Shown here: piece after piece, positions 40,020 through 48,877 of the stretch
How positions within the stretch are numbered: position 1 is the first letter of the stretch
How the letters are laid out: each line of letters starts with the position of its first letter
Source: Salinisphaeraceae bacterium
Lineage (GTDB): Bacteria > Pseudomonadota > Gammaproteobacteria > Nevskiales > Salinisphaeraceae
Assembly: GCA_002683405.1 (NCBI GenBank)
Contig: NYTH01000030.1
Location: 1-64,000 of the forward strand
Direction of reading: 5' to 3'
DNA length: 64,000 nucleotides
Translations under genes and position numbers: made by a program
The notes under the pieces: generated by a model
Seen by the model: only the letters and a program-made list of their open reading frames with translations
The model's database searches: none
Told to the model about the DNA's origin: nothing

Positions 40020-40976
40020 ATGACGAGCCAGGCGCCGAATCTGGTCGAGGCCTGCGGTCTGATGCGCCGCTACGGGCCGGTGACCGCAGTGTCGGAGGTG
40101 GACCTGACGCTGGCCCCGGGCGAGATTCTGGGGCTACTGGGCCCCAACGGCGCAGGCAAGACCACCACCCTGCGTATGCTGGCCGGCTGTCTGGCGCCCA
40201 CGGCCGGCGAAATCCGGATCAACGGCACCGACATCGCAAGCGACCCGGCCGATGCGAAGGCGCATCTGGGCTATCTGCCCGAGCGCCCGCCCCTGCATCC
40301 GGAAATGACGGTCGACGAATACCTGGGCTTCTGCGCGCGGCTTCGCGGCATGGAAGGTGTGCGGCGCCGTGAGGCGCTGGAGACGGTAAAGCGCGACTGC
40401 GGCTTGCAGGACAGCGGCCGCCGCCTCGTCGGCAATCTGTCCAAGGGCTACCAGCAGCGGGTGGGCATTGCCCAGGCCATCGTGCACCGCCCGGCGGTGG
40501 TCATCCTGGATGAACCGACCGTGGGGCTGGATCCCAATCAGATGCGGGATATCCGCGCCCTGATTCGCCGGCTGGGTGACCGGCACAGCGTGCTTATTTC
40601 CAGCCACATTCTTTCCGAAATCCAGGCCACCTGCTCGCGGGTGGTCATCATCAATGCCGGCCGGGTGGTGTTCGACCAGGCCATGGCCGGTGTGGATCGC
40701 GCCCTGGATCATCAGACGGTGCGCGCCGGATTCGACCGCGGGCCCGATCAGGCTGCGCTTCTGGCCGTGGACGGCGTGCTGGAGGCCATCGCATTGAATG
40801 ACGGCCACTGGCAGTTACGCTGCCGGCCGGGCAATGCGCCGCGGCGCAATATCGCCCGCGCCTCGGCGGCCGGCGGCTGGGAGCTGTTTGAACTGACCGA
40901 GCAGACGGCCCGGCTGGAAGACGTCTTTGCCGAGCTCACGGTTGCGCCCGTGGCCCGCGAGGATTCCGCGGCATGA
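40020..40976 (+). CDS. ABC transporter ATP-binding protein, GldA-like
   Basis: A 318-residue ATPase. Walker A GPNGAGKTT (41-49), signature NLSKGYQQRVGIAQ, Walker B AVVILDEPTVGLDP and the switch His in VLISSHILSEIQ. A C-terminal extension of about 90 residues ends in LEDVFAELT, as in GldA/CcmA-type exporters. Its stop overlaps the permease start (ATGA). With the next three genes it forms a Gld-like ABC module; in Bacteroidetes such complexes support gliding, but in proteobacteria the cargo is not known. Confidence 0.93.
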   Translation: MTSQAPNLVEACGLMRRYGPVTAVSEVDLTLAPGEILGLLGPNGAGKTTTLRMLAGCLAPTAGEIRINGTDIASDPADAKAHLGYLPERPPLHPEMTVDEYLGFCARLRGMEGVRRREALETVKRDCGLQDSGRRLVGNLSKGYQQRVGIAQAIVHRPAVVILDEPTVGLDPNQMRDIRALIRRLGDRHSVLISSHILSEIQATCSRVVIINAGRVVFDQAMAGVDRALDHQTVRAGFDRGPDQAALLAVDGVLEAIALNDGHWQLRCRPGNAPRRNIARASAAGGWELFELTEQTARLEDVFAELTVAPVAREDSAA

Positions 40977-41740
40977 ACGGTGCCTGGCAGATCGCCCGCT
41001 ACGAGCTGGCCCGCCTGTTCGTCTCGCCGCTGGCCTGGACCATCCTGGCGGTCGCCCAGCTGCTGCTGGGGCTCATGTTCGCGCTATCGCTGGCCGACGT
41101 GCTCATGAACCCCGGCAGGGTCAACGAGTATGCGGGCGTGACCGAGGTCGTCGTGGCCGGGCTGTTCCGCTTTGCCTGGGTGCTGCTGCTACTCATCGTG
41201 CCGCTGCTCACGATGCGCCTTTTCTCCGAGGAGCGTAAACAGGGCAGCCTGGACCTGCTGCTGGCCTCTCCGGTCAGCCTCAGCGCGCTGGTGCTCGGCA
41301 AGTTTGCCGGCGTCATGGGGTTCATGACCGTGCTGCTGGGGCTGATCGCGCTCATGCCGCTGTTCCTGCTCATCAACACGCCGCTGGATACCGGCATGCT
41401 GGCCGCGGGCCTGCTTGGACTGTGGCTGATGATGGCGGCGTTCACCGCGGCGGGGCTGTTTGTCTCGTCCCTCACCCGCGAGCCAACCATCGCCGCCATC
41501 GGCGGTTTCGGGCTGCTGCTGGCGGTCTGGCTGCTGCATGCCATCACGCTGTTCGAGTACGAACCGGTCGTGTTCGGCCTGGCACTGCCGCTGGCCGACC
41601 TGGCCGGCACGCTGTCGCTGCTCGGCCACTTCGAGGCGCTGCTCTATGGGCTGTTCGATACGGCCGACGTGGCCTTCATCCTGATCTTCACGGCTCTGTT
41701 TCTGGCGCTGACCGTACAGCGGCTGGACATGGAACGCTGA
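40973..41740 (+). CDS. ABC transporter permease, GldF-like
   Basis: A 255-residue inner-membrane permease with six predicted helices. RLFSEERKQGSLDLLLASPV is the cytoplasmic coupling motif typical of ABC-2 type permeases of this group. It overlaps the ATPase gene by four bases and the following gene by one, so expression is coupled. Confidence 0.92.
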   Translation: MNGAWQIARYELARLFVSPLAWTILAVAQLLLGLMFALSLADVLMNPGRVNEYAGVTEVVVAGLFRFAWVLLLLIVPLLTMRLFSEERKQGSLDLLLASPVSLSALVLGKFAGVMGFMTVLLGLIALMPLFLLINTPLDTGMLAAGLLGLWLMMAAFTAAGLFVSSLTREPTIAAIGGFGLLLAVWLLHAITLFEYEPVVFGLALPLADLAGTLSLLGHFEALLYGLFDTADVAFILIFTALFLALTVQRLDMER

Positions 41741-43086
41741 TGCGCCTGCAGCACCTGCTATCCATTGTCCTGACGTTGGTCCTGGCGGCCCTGCTGGTCT
41801 GGGTGACGGACCGCTACAGCGCCAGCTTCGACTGGACCGCCGGCAATCGCGCCTCGCTCACCCAGGCCAGCCAGCGCGTGCTGGACGCCATGCCCGAGCC
41901 GATCCGCTTCGAGGCCTTCGCGTCGCCGGGACCGGCGCGACAGGACATCCGCCTGCAAATCGAGCGCTATCAGCGCGTGCGCGACGACATCGACCTGGAA
42001 TTTGTCGATCCGGCCCTCGCGCCGCGACGCTTGCGCGAACTCGGCGTGAATCAGGACGGCGAGGTGCGCGTGTTCTACCGCGGCCGCAACGAGCCGCTGC
42101 AGGATCTGTCGGAGCGCAATATCACGCAGGCGCTACAGCGCTTGTCCGGCAGCGGTGATCAGTGGGTGGTGTTCGTCAGTGGCCACGGCGAACGCGATCC
42201 GCTGGGCCGCAACGACGGCGACTACGGCACCCTCTCGGACGCACTCAAGGCGCAGGGCCTCAAGCCCCGGGAACTGACGCTGGCCGAATCGCCCGCCATT
42301 CCCGACAACGCCGCCCTGCTGGTGCTGGCCAGCCCGCAAAGCAGCCTGCTCCCCGGCGAGGTGCAGATTATCCGCGACTACCTGGCGGCCGGCGGCAACC
42401 TGCTCTGGCTGGACGATCCGGGCCCGCGCGTCGGGCTCGGGCCGCTGGCCGCTGCGCTGGGGCTGCAATGGCGTTCGGGCACGGCAATCTACCCGGACTT
42501 CCGCGAGCTGGGCACCGGGCACCCGGCCGTGGCGCTGGTGGTCGGCTATCCGCCGCATCCTATCACGCAGCGCCTGACCGGCATCACCCTCTTCCCCTTT
42601 GCGGCCGGCCTGGAAGCGCGCAGCGACTCGGACTGGAACAGCGCGCCGCTGCTGCGCACTCCGCCGCGCTCCTGGCTGGAAACCGGCGATCTGAGCGGGG
42701 CCGAGGTCGTTTTTGACGAGGCCGACGGCGATGCTGCCGGCCCGATCACGCTGGGCATGGCGCTGGAGCGGCGCCGTGCGGCCCCGGCCACGGCGAACGA
42801 CACCGACCGACCGGGGACGCAGCGCGCGGTGGTCATCGGCGACAGCGACTTCCTGACCAATGCCAACCTCAACGCGCAGGGCAATCGGGCGCTGGGCCTG
42901 AGCATCTTCCAGTGGCTCGCCGAGCGCGACGCCCAGATTGCCGTGGACGTGCCGCGGGCGCCTGACGCCAGCCTGCAGCTGCCGCCCTGGCAGGGCCAGC
43001 TTGTGTGGATGGTCTTCGTGGTGCTGCTGCCGCCGGCTCTGTTGGGGATCGGCCTGCTGCGCTGGTGGCTGCGGCGGCGCCGCTGA
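41740..43086 (+). CDS. Gld-like ABC-associated membrane protein (GldG family)
   Basis: A 448-residue protein with one helix at each end (ILSIVLTLVLAALLVWV-type N-terminus; WMVFVVLLPPALLGIGLL near the C-terminus) and a large extracytoplasmic domain between. The domain contains VVFVSGHGERDPL, LRELGVNQDGEVRVFY, LLWLDDPGPRVGL and VVIGDSDFLTN, all typical of the GldG family. ATG 41740 overlaps the permease stop; a longer frame starting at 41422 is out of register with the permease and spurious. Likely part of the membrane complex made by its two upstream neighbours. Confidence 0.9.
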   Translation: MRLQHLLSIVLTLVLAALLVWVTDRYSASFDWTAGNRASLTQASQRVLDAMPEPIRFEAFASPGPARQDIRLQIERYQRVRDDIDLEFVDPALAPRRLRELGVNQDGEVRVFYRGRNEPLQDLSERNITQALQRLSGSGDQWVVFVSGHGERDPLGRNDGDYGTLSDALKAQGLKPRELTLAESPAIPDNAALLVLASPQSSLLPGEVQIIRDYLAAGGNLLWLDDPGPRVGLGPLAAALGLQWRSGTAIYPDFRELGTGHPAVALVVGYPPHPITQRLTGITLFPFAAGLEARSDSDWNSAPLLRTPPRSWLETGDLSGAEVVFDEADGDAAGPITLGMALERRRAAPATANDTDRPGTQRAVVIGDSDFLTNANLNAQGNRALGLSIFQWLAERDAQIAVDVPRAPDASLQLPPWQGQLVWMVFVVLLPPALLGIGLLRWWLRRRR

Positions 43087-43088
43087 TC

Positions 43089-44009
43089 GTGCGGGGCCGG
43101 GCCAGACTCAACCTCGCGCTGCTTGTGCCGGTGGTGGCCCTGGCCGCCTGGTGGATCATCACCGCAGAGCGCGCCGGTACGGAACACGCCGCCACGCCGG
43201 CGTCTCTGACGGGGCTATCGGCAGAGGCGGTCACGCGTATCCAGATCACCCGGCCCGACGGCAGCGTAACCACTTTGCAGCGACAACCCGACGGCTGGCA
43301 TCTGCGGGCACCGGTCGCCGGCCGGGCCGAAGCCAGCGAGGTGGCGCCGCTGCTCAGGCTGGCCACGGCGCCGAGCCGTCGGCAAATCCCCGTGGACGCC
43401 ATCGACCGCGTCCAGGCCGGCCTGCAGCCACCGGCGTGGCGCATCGGCGTGAATGACCAGCGGCTAGCCATCGGCGACAACATCGCCGTGGATAACCGGC
43501 GGTACGTGCAGATCGGCGACACCGTGCATCTTGTCGACGAGCCGGCCACTCAGGCGCTCGGACCGGACTACGCGCATTTTCTTGCCCGGCGACTGCTACC
43601 CGAGGGCCTTGGTATCGCGTCCATCGACCTGCCGGATCATCGGATCACGCGGACCGGCAGCGGCACGCTGCAGATTGCCCCGACGCCGGCGGACATCAGC
43701 GGATCGGACCTGGCGAATACGATCGATGCCTGGTCGAGGGCCCGCGCGCTGTGGATCGAGCCTGCCGACAGCCCGCCCGAGGGACCGGCCGTGACGATTC
43801 GTCTGGACAATGGCGAACAGCGGCGGTTCATCGTCACCGCGCGGCAGCCCGCCCTGGCGCTGTACGCGCCGGATCAGGCCGTGACCTACCACCTGCCCGC
43901 GCACCAGGCCGCAGCGCTTCTGGACCTGCGTCACCCTGATAGCGTGGAAGCGGCTTCGCCGCTCAAGCGCACGCCCGACGTCGCTCTGCCGCCCGCGCCG
44001 ACCCCCTGA
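43089..44009 (+). CDS. DUF4340 domain protein
   Basis: About 306 residues from GTG 43089. An N-terminal membrane helix (NLALLVPVVALAAWWII) precedes a periplasmic beta-rich region with TRIQITRPDGSVTTLQRQPD and GWHLRAPVAGRAEASEVAPL, the pattern of DUF4340 proteins that regularly follow GldG-like genes. The C-terminal tail is Pro-rich. The start is two bases after the preceding stop, and its stop overlaps mutM. Probably an accessory subunit of the Gld-like exporter; mechanism unknown. Confidence 0.85.
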   Translation: MRGRARLNLALLVPVVALAAWWIITAERAGTEHAATPASLTGLSAEAVTRIQITRPDGSVTTLQRQPDGWHLRAPVAGRAEASEVAPLLRLATAPSRRQIPVDAIDRVQAGLQPPAWRIGVNDQRLAIGDNIAVDNRRYVQIGDTVHLVDEPATQALGPDYAHFLARRLLPEGLGIASIDLPDHRITRTGSGTLQIAPTPADISGSDLANTIDAWSRARALWIEPADSPPEGPAVTIRLDNGEQRRFIVTARQPALALYAPDQAVTYHLPAHQAAALLDLRHPDSVEAASPLKRTPDVALPPAPTP

Positions 44010-44824
44010 TGCCCGAGCTCCCGGAGGTCGAAACCACGCGTCGCGGCATTGCGCCCGCCGTGATTGATCAGCGGGTCGACGCGGTTGATCTGCGTCAGCC
44101 AAGCCTGCGCTGGCCGGTGGACCCTGCGCTTGTGCGAGAGCTGCCCGGCAGGCGCATCACCTCGGTGACCCGGCGAGCCAAGTATCTGCTCTTTGCGGCC
44201 GGCGACAGGCATTTGATGATCCACCTGGGCATGTCCGGACGGCTGCGGCTGGTACCGGAACACCTGCCAGTCATGCCGCATGACCATCTGGATATCCGCC
44301 TGTCCTCCGGCCTGTTGATGCGTTATCACGACCCGCGCCGGTTCGGCTCGGCGCACTGGTTTGCCGGCCCCGTCGAGCAGCATCCCCTGATTCGGCATCT
44401 CGGCCCCGAGCCGCTGGGCGAAGAATTCGACGGCGATCATCTGTACCGGCTGTCGCGTACGCGCAGCGTGGCCGCCAAGCTGTTCATCATGAACAGCCAG
44501 GTGGTCGTCGGCGTCGGCAATATTTACGCCAGCGAAGCCCTGCACCAGGCCGGAATTCATCCCCTGCGGGCGGCGGGCCGAATCAGCCGCCTGCGCTACC
44601 AAGCCCTGGCCGAAGCCATTCGGCAGGTCCTGGCGCGCGCCATCGAAGCGGGCGGAACCACGCTGCGGGACTATGTCGGGGTGGATGGAGGCCAGGGCTG
44701 GTTTCAGCTCGAGCTGGCCGTATATGGCAGGGCCGGCCGGCCCTGTCCTCGCGGCTGTGGTCCGATTCGTCAACGCCGCATCGGTCAGCGCGCGAGTTTT
44801 TTCTGCCCCGTCTGCCAGCGATAG
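44009..44824 (+). CDS. mutM: Formamidopyrimidine-DNA glycosylase
   Basis: Excises oxidised purines such as 8-oxoguanine. The 271-residue protein begins MPELPEVETTRRG, with catalytic Pro2 and Glu3. The conserved Lys is in RRAKYLLF, the substrate loop in RYHDPRRFG, and the helix-two-turn-helix in VGVGNIYASEALHQAGI. The C-terminal zinc finger has four cysteines, C246, C250, C266 and C269, giving C-x3-C-x15-C-x2-C rather than the usual C-x2-C-x16-C-x2-C, so the second ligand is shifted by one residue. It is translationally coupled to the Gld-like operon by a one-base overlap. Confidence 0.96.
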   Translation: MPELPEVETTRRGIAPAVIDQRVDAVDLRQPSLRWPVDPALVRELPGRRITSVTRRAKYLLFAAGDRHLMIHLGMSGRLRLVPEHLPVMPHDHLDIRLSSGLLMRYHDPRRFGSAHWFAGPVEQHPLIRHLGPEPLGEEFDGDHLYRLSRTRSVAAKLFIMNSQVVVGVGNIYASEALHQAGIHPLRAAGRISRLRYQALAEAIRQVLARAIEAGGTTLRDYVGVDGGQGWFQLELAVYGRAGRPCPRGCGPIRQRRIGQRASFFCPVCQR

Positions 44825-44906
44825 GCGGGGACGGCTTTCACCCTCATCGGCATGCATTCGTTTTCCGAACAGCGTTATGATGCCGGCTCGATCAACGAGA
44901 CATCGA

Positions 44907-45305
44907 ATGGATAACCGTTCAGACACAGAATCCGCGGAGCAGCTGCGGGCGCGCTCAGGGCAGTTTTCCGTGAGGGGTTTCTGGCAGAAACTCCGCGGGC
45001 AGGCCGGCCGCGCGGGCCATTCCGTGGTGCGCCACGCCCTGCAGCTGTATTACGCCGCACAGCGGCCGGATACCCCGGCCTGGGCCCGCCGCACGGCCTA
45101 CGGCGCGCTGGCCTATTTCATCCTGCCCACGGATCTCGTCCCCGACTTCATCGTGGCCGCCGGCTACACCGACGACCTGGGCGCGCTGGCGCTGGCCGTC
45201 AGTACGCTGGCCACCTACATTGACGACGATGTCCGGCAACAGGCGGACGAGCGCCTGGGCGACTGGTTCCCCACCACAGTCGACGAGCACTCAACGCGGG
45301 CCTAG
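44907..45305 (+). CDS. DUF1232 (YkvA-like) membrane protein
   Basis: A 132-residue protein. The core RRTAYGALAYFILPTDLVPD followed by FIVAAGYTDDLGALALAVST is the DUF1232 signature with the DLxPD and DD residues. The hydrophobic part suggests membrane association. The N-terminal 30 residues are charged and variable. ATG 44907 was chosen because upstream in-frame sequence overlaps mutM. Function of the family is not established. Confidence 0.88.
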   Translation: MDNRSDTESAEQLRARSGQFSVRGFWQKLRGQAGRAGHSVVRHALQLYYAAQRPDTPAWARRTAYGALAYFILPTDLVPDFIVAAGYTDDLGALALAVSTLATYIDDDVRQQADERLGDWFPTTVDEHSTRA

Positions 45306-45398
45306 TGCCCTGGCAGGGGTAGGAACGATCATGACGCCGCGCCTTGCATGCGGCGAATCCGGCGTCAGCGCGCCGGACAGCAAGTTCGGAAGCAATTA

Positions 45399-46175
45399 AT
45401 GAGCATGGATTCGCTAGATAGCCGGGCCCGGCCCACGGCCGACGAGCAGGGCTGGGCACCCGCCGATTTCAAGTTGACCATGGCCTTTCAGCCCATCGTC
45501 GACATGGCGGAAGGGACCATCTTTGCCCACGAGGCGCTGGTGCGTGGCCCCAACGGCGAGTCTGCGGCACACGTGCTGTCCGGCGTGCCCGCCGATTCGC
45601 AAAGCCGCTTCGACCAGCTCTGCCGGCGCCGGGCCATGGAACTGGCCGCCCGGCTCAACATCAGCGAGCGCATATCCATCAATTTCCAGCCGCTGCCCGA
45701 GAACAACCTCGAGCGCGGCATCATCCGCACGGTCAAGCTGGCGGATACCTTCGACCTGCCGCTATCGCAGCTGCTCTTCGAGATCACCGACAGCCATCGC
45801 ACGACCAGCCTGGATTTCGTCAAGGAAGTCATTGGCGCGTATCAGGCCAACGGCCTGGCTACGGCGCTGGACAATTTCGGCAACGGTCTGGTCGAACTGA
45901 ACGACCTGGAAATGGTCGCGCCGGACATCATCAAGCTTGATCGCGAACTGACGCACAACATCGACAGCAACCGCGTGCGGCAGATTTTCGTGAAGAGCGT
46001 GGTGGACGTGTGCAACGAGATCGACTGCCGCGTCATCGCCCAGGGCGTGGAGTCTCAGGCTGAGCTGGAATCGCTGCTCAGCTTCGGCATCACGCACTTC
46101 CAGGGCTACCTGCTGGCGCGGCCCAGCCTGGAATCGGTCGCAGAACTGGATAACGATCTACCCGCCGGACCCTGA
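45399..46175 (+). CDS. EAL-domain protein with degenerate active site
   Basis: A 258-residue stand-alone EAL domain of the group found in BLUF-EAL proteins, without a sensor domain. E45-A-L, N95, E128, D158, K179 and the QGYL Gln (Q235) are kept. However, the usual D-D-F-G is LDNFGNG (N159) and the usual E-G-V-E is Q215-G-V-E. Those two lost carboxylates normally hold metal or act in catalysis, so c-di-GMP hydrolysis is doubtful. It may bind c-di-GMP or partner proteins instead, as inactive EAL proteins such as YdiV do. ATG 45399 is preferred over ATG 45405 and an earlier in-frame start at 45348. Confidence 0.92.
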   Translation: MSMDSLDSRARPTADEQGWAPADFKLTMAFQPIVDMAEGTIFAHEALVRGPNGESAAHVLSGVPADSQSRFDQLCRRRAMELAARLNISERISINFQPLPENNLERGIIRTVKLADTFDLPLSQLLFEITDSHRTTSLDFVKEVIGAYQANGLATALDNFGNGLVELNDLEMVAPDIIKLDRELTHNIDSNRVRQIFVKSVVDVCNEIDCRVIAQGVESQAELESLLSFGITHFQGYLLARPSLESVAELDNDLPAGP

Positions 46176-46211
46176 CCGGCTCGTGATCAACAGCCGGCGC
46201 CGGCTGTTCAG

Positions 46212-46877
46212 TCAGAACGGCCGGGGCTGATCCTGCGCGGCATCAGGCAGGGCCGCGGCGGCGGGCGCGGGCTCACCGGCCAGCCAATCGCGCAGACGCC
46301 GATACACGCGGGCCAGCGCCCGGAACAGCTTGGGCAGCAGCCAGATCATGAGCGCCAGCGCGCCAATCATGAGCACCAGCATCACTTCGGGATGGTGGAG
46401 CGCGGCCCAGACCCCGCCGATGACCATGACGTCTTCCGCAATCGACAGCGACCAGTTGCTGAACGGCTCGGGCGAGGTATTGACCAGCGCCCGCGTGCCG
46501 GCCTTGGTTGCGTGGCTGCCCGCCGCCATGCCGCCGCCCACCAGGCCAGCTGCAATCTCCAGCGCCGGGCCGGCTTCGCCGAATACCCCTGCGGCCAGCA
46601 TTGCGCCTGCCGGAATGCGCACAAACGTGTGCAGCGCATCCCAGCCCGTATCCACGCCGGGTACCTTGTCGGTAAAGAATTCCACGCAATACATCAGCCC
46701 GGCCGCGCCGATTACCATCGGGTGCTCGACCACCTGCAGCGCAGGCGGCAGTTCGGCGGTACCGCTGGCGCCCAGCAACCCGAGCGTCAACACGGCGGCA
46801 TACAGGTTCACGCCGCTGGCCCAGCCAACGCCGAGCGTCAGGGCCAGCATCGTGACGAGTTCGTGGTATTGGTCCAT
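46212..46877 (-). CDS. DUF4126 family membrane protein
   Basis: A 221-residue protein with four or more hydrophobic segments. LALTLGVGWASGVNLYAAVLTLGLLGASG, YCVEFFTDKVPGVDTGWDAL, GLVGGGMAAGSHATKAGTRA and NTSPEPFSNWSLSIAEDVMV are the conserved DUF4126 blocks. The C-terminus is Ala/Pro-rich (AGEPAPAAAALPDAAQ). It converges on the EAL gene and is divergent from 47025. Function unknown. Confidence 0.88.
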   Translation of the reverse strand: MDQYHELVTMLALTLGVGWASGVNLYAAVLTLGLLGASGTAELPPALQVVEHPMVIGAAGLMYCVEFFTDKVPGVDTGWDALHTFVRIPAGAMLAAGVFGEAGPALEIAAGLVGGGMAAGSHATKAGTRALVNTSPEPFSNWSLSIAEDVMVIGGVWAALHHPEVMLVLMIGALALMIWLLPKLFRALARVYRRLRDWLAGEPAPAAAALPDAAQDQPRPF

Positions 46878-47024
46878 CAGACGGTCCCTCCCGCACCATG
46901 TCGGACGAGGATAGCCAATGGGTCTGAATAGAGCCTGAACAGCGCGGCCCGCCGCCGGTGGCGCTTTTCCCTTCTCCGCAGTTAGCGCTATGATTCAGGT
47001 CGGTTTGCCGTGCGGGCAATCCCC

Positions 47025-47672
47025 ATGAGTCCCACCTACATCATCGCTTTCTTCTTCGCCCTGGGCATTTTCTTCCTGCTCATGGCGCTGGTGCGCCTGC
47101 GCGTGCGGCGGCCGGCCGCGGCCGCACGCAGCGGCCTGACCGCTGTGCTTTTTCTCGGTCTCGGGGTGCTCGCCACCGGCGCCGGACTCAATCTCTGGAC
47201 CTATCACCGGCTGACCTTCGAGCAGCCCGTCGCCACGCTCGAGTTCGAGCAGGTCGGCCCCCGCATGTACCTCACCCGACTGGCCCAGCAGAACGGCGAG
47301 GAGCGGGTGTACGAAGTGGCGGGCGATCAATGGCAGCTGGAGGCCCGCGTGCTGAAATGGCAGGCGCCGGCCAACCTGATCGGCCTGAACGCGCAGTACC
47401 GGCTCGAGCGGCTGACCGGGCGCTACGCCAACGTGGACGACGAACGCCAGAGCCTGCGCAGCGCGCACGATCTGGCGCACGAGCGAGGCCTGAATTTCTG
47501 GCAGCTTACTCAGCGCTACCCGCGCTGGCTGCCGATCGTGGACGCGCAGTACGGCAACGCGACCTTCATGCCCATGGCCGACACGGCGCGCTTCAACGTA
47601 AGCATGACGCAGTCGGGCCTCATTGCCCGCCCGGACAACGACGCCGCCCGCGCCGCGCTGCGGCGCTGGTAG
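47025..47672 (+). CDS. Conserved membrane-anchored protein of unknown function
   Basis: 215 residues. Two N-terminal membrane helices (YIIAFFFALGIFFLLMALV and AVLFLGLGVLATGAGLNLWT) are followed by a soluble region probably facing the periplasm. The soluble part includes YEVAGDQWQLEARVLKWQAP, GLNAQYRLERLTGRY and a terminal DAQYGNATFMPMAD segment. I recognise it as a conserved gammaproteobacterial hypothetical, sometimes annotated as an efflux-related protein without evidence. It converges on the thioesterase gene, three bases away. Confidence 0.75.
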   Translation: MSPTYIIAFFFALGIFFLLMALVRLRVRRPAAAARSGLTAVLFLGLGVLATGAGLNLWTYHRLTFEQPVATLEFEQVGPRMYLTRLAQQNGEERVYEVAGDQWQLEARVLKWQAPANLIGLNAQYRLERLTGRYANVDDERQSLRSAHDLAHERGLNFWQLTQRYPRWLPIVDAQYGNATFMPMADTARFNVSMTQSGLIARPDNDAARAALRRW

Positions 47673-47675
47673 CGC

Positions 47676-48113
47676 TCAGCCGGCTTCCGGCGCGGCGGAC
47701 TCGAACAGCGCGTAGGCGCCACTGGCGTGCGCCACGAGCCGATCCGGATCGGACTGGCTGAAGACCTCGACCGCGAAATTCGCGCTTTTCCGCCCCAGAC
47801 GCAATATGCGGCTGCGCACGATCAGCCCGGTCGCGGCCGGACGCCGCAAAAAATCAATGCTCAGATGGCTGGTGACGCCGTACCGGCCGTGCTCGCTGGT
47901 GGCCATGACCGCGGCGTACATGGCCGAATCAACGGCGGTCATGATCACCGGCCCGGAAATGGTGCCGCCCAGCCGCGTCATGTGGGCCTGAAAGCCCACC
48001 TCGATTTCGGCGAAACCCGCCCTCGCCTGCGTCACGCGAAAATCCATGTCGCGCGCCAGGCCCACGGTTTGGCGAATATGGTTTTCGATGGCCTGCGGCG
48101 AGTTCAACGACAT
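47676..48113 (-). CDS. PaaI-type hotdog thioesterase
   Basis: A 145-residue hotdog-fold protein. The conserved GGTISGPVIMTAVDSAMYAA carries the acidic residue of the PaaI/YdiI acyl-CoA thioesterase active site, and VTSHLSIDFLRRPAATGLIV is the second strand-helix motif. It probably hydrolyses an acyl-CoA, substrate unknown. It lies 23 bases downstream of nothing on its own strand except the TauE-type gene that ends at its right, and may be in one unit with it. Confidence 0.85.
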   Translation of the reverse strand: MSLNSPQAIENHIRQTVGLARDMDFRVTQARAGFAEIEVGFQAHMTRLGGTISGPVIMTAVDSAMYAAVMATSEHGRYGVTSHLSIDFLRRPAATGLIVRSRILRLGRKSANFAVEVFSQSDPDRLVAHASGAYALFESAAPEAG

Positions 48114-48136
48114 TCACTATCCCCTTTCATTCGGTA

Positions 48137-48877
48137 CTAAGCGGACATTAGCATCCCGCGCAGGCCGTCCCAGGCCAGCTTGATCGCCAGCAGCGCAAGG
48201 ATGAGGCGGAACACGCGGCGAAAGCCCTGCTCGTCAAACACGTTGACCAGACGCCGCCCCACCAGCGTTCCCACAATCACGGCCAGCGCCATGGGCAGCA
48301 GCAGCGGCGTGTGCGCCAGCAGGCTGTCCCCGTGCAGCCAGAAAGCGGCAATCTTCACCAGGTAGGCCAGCGACTGGCACACCGCCATGGTGGCAATGAC
48401 CGTCTCCTTGGACCACTGCTCGCGCAGGAAGAACGGCGCGATGAGCAGCCCGGTCGCGCCCGTGACCATACCGACACCACCGGCGACGGCGCCGGACAAC
48501 AGCAGCCCGGCGGGGCCCTGAAGGCGCAGCCTCGCGAGCCAGCCCGGCCACATCGCCAGCACGATGAATCCGGCCATGAACAGCCGCAGGGCATCGGCAT
48601 CGAAGCCGGCCACCAGCGGCAACGCGAGGAAGGGCGCCGGCAGCGCGGTCACCATGAACAGCAGGCAGCCCCGCCAGTCCACGTGACCCAGGTAGGCAAA
48701 AGTACGCGAGGCGTTGGAGACCAGCTGCACACCGGCATGCAGCGGCACCGCTACCCCGGGCGCCAGCCCGGCGGCGTAGAGCACGGCAATCAGCAGCGTG
48801 CCGCCGCCCAGGCCGGTCATGCCCGACAATACGGCCGCGAAGAAGGCCGCCAGCGTCAGCAGGCCCGGCAGCGTCAA
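48137..48877 (-). CDS. TauE/SafE family sulfite/anion exporter, copy 1
   Basis: About 246 residues and eight hydrophobic helices. Internal repeats LSGMTGLGGGTLLIAVLYAA and GVGMVTGATGLLIAPFFLRE are the two TauE/SafE signature blocks. The start is a TTG at 48877 that overlaps the rsmB stop codon (TTGA); the longer frame upstream lies within rsmB and is spurious. A second TauE/SafE gene is at 59611. Substrate unknown. Confidence 0.85.
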   Translation of the reverse strand: MTLPGLLTLAAFFAAVLSGMTGLGGGTLLIAVLYAAGLAPGVAVPLHAGVQLVSNASRTFAYLGHVDWRGCLLFMVTALPAPFLALPLVAGFDADALRLFMAGFIVLAMWPGWLARLRLQGPAGLLLSGAVAGGVGMVTGATGLLIAPFFLREQWSKETVIATMAVCQSLAYLVKIAAFWLHGDSLLAHTPLLLPMALAVIVGTLVGRRLVNVFDEQGFRRVFRLILALLAIKLAWDGLRGMLMSA

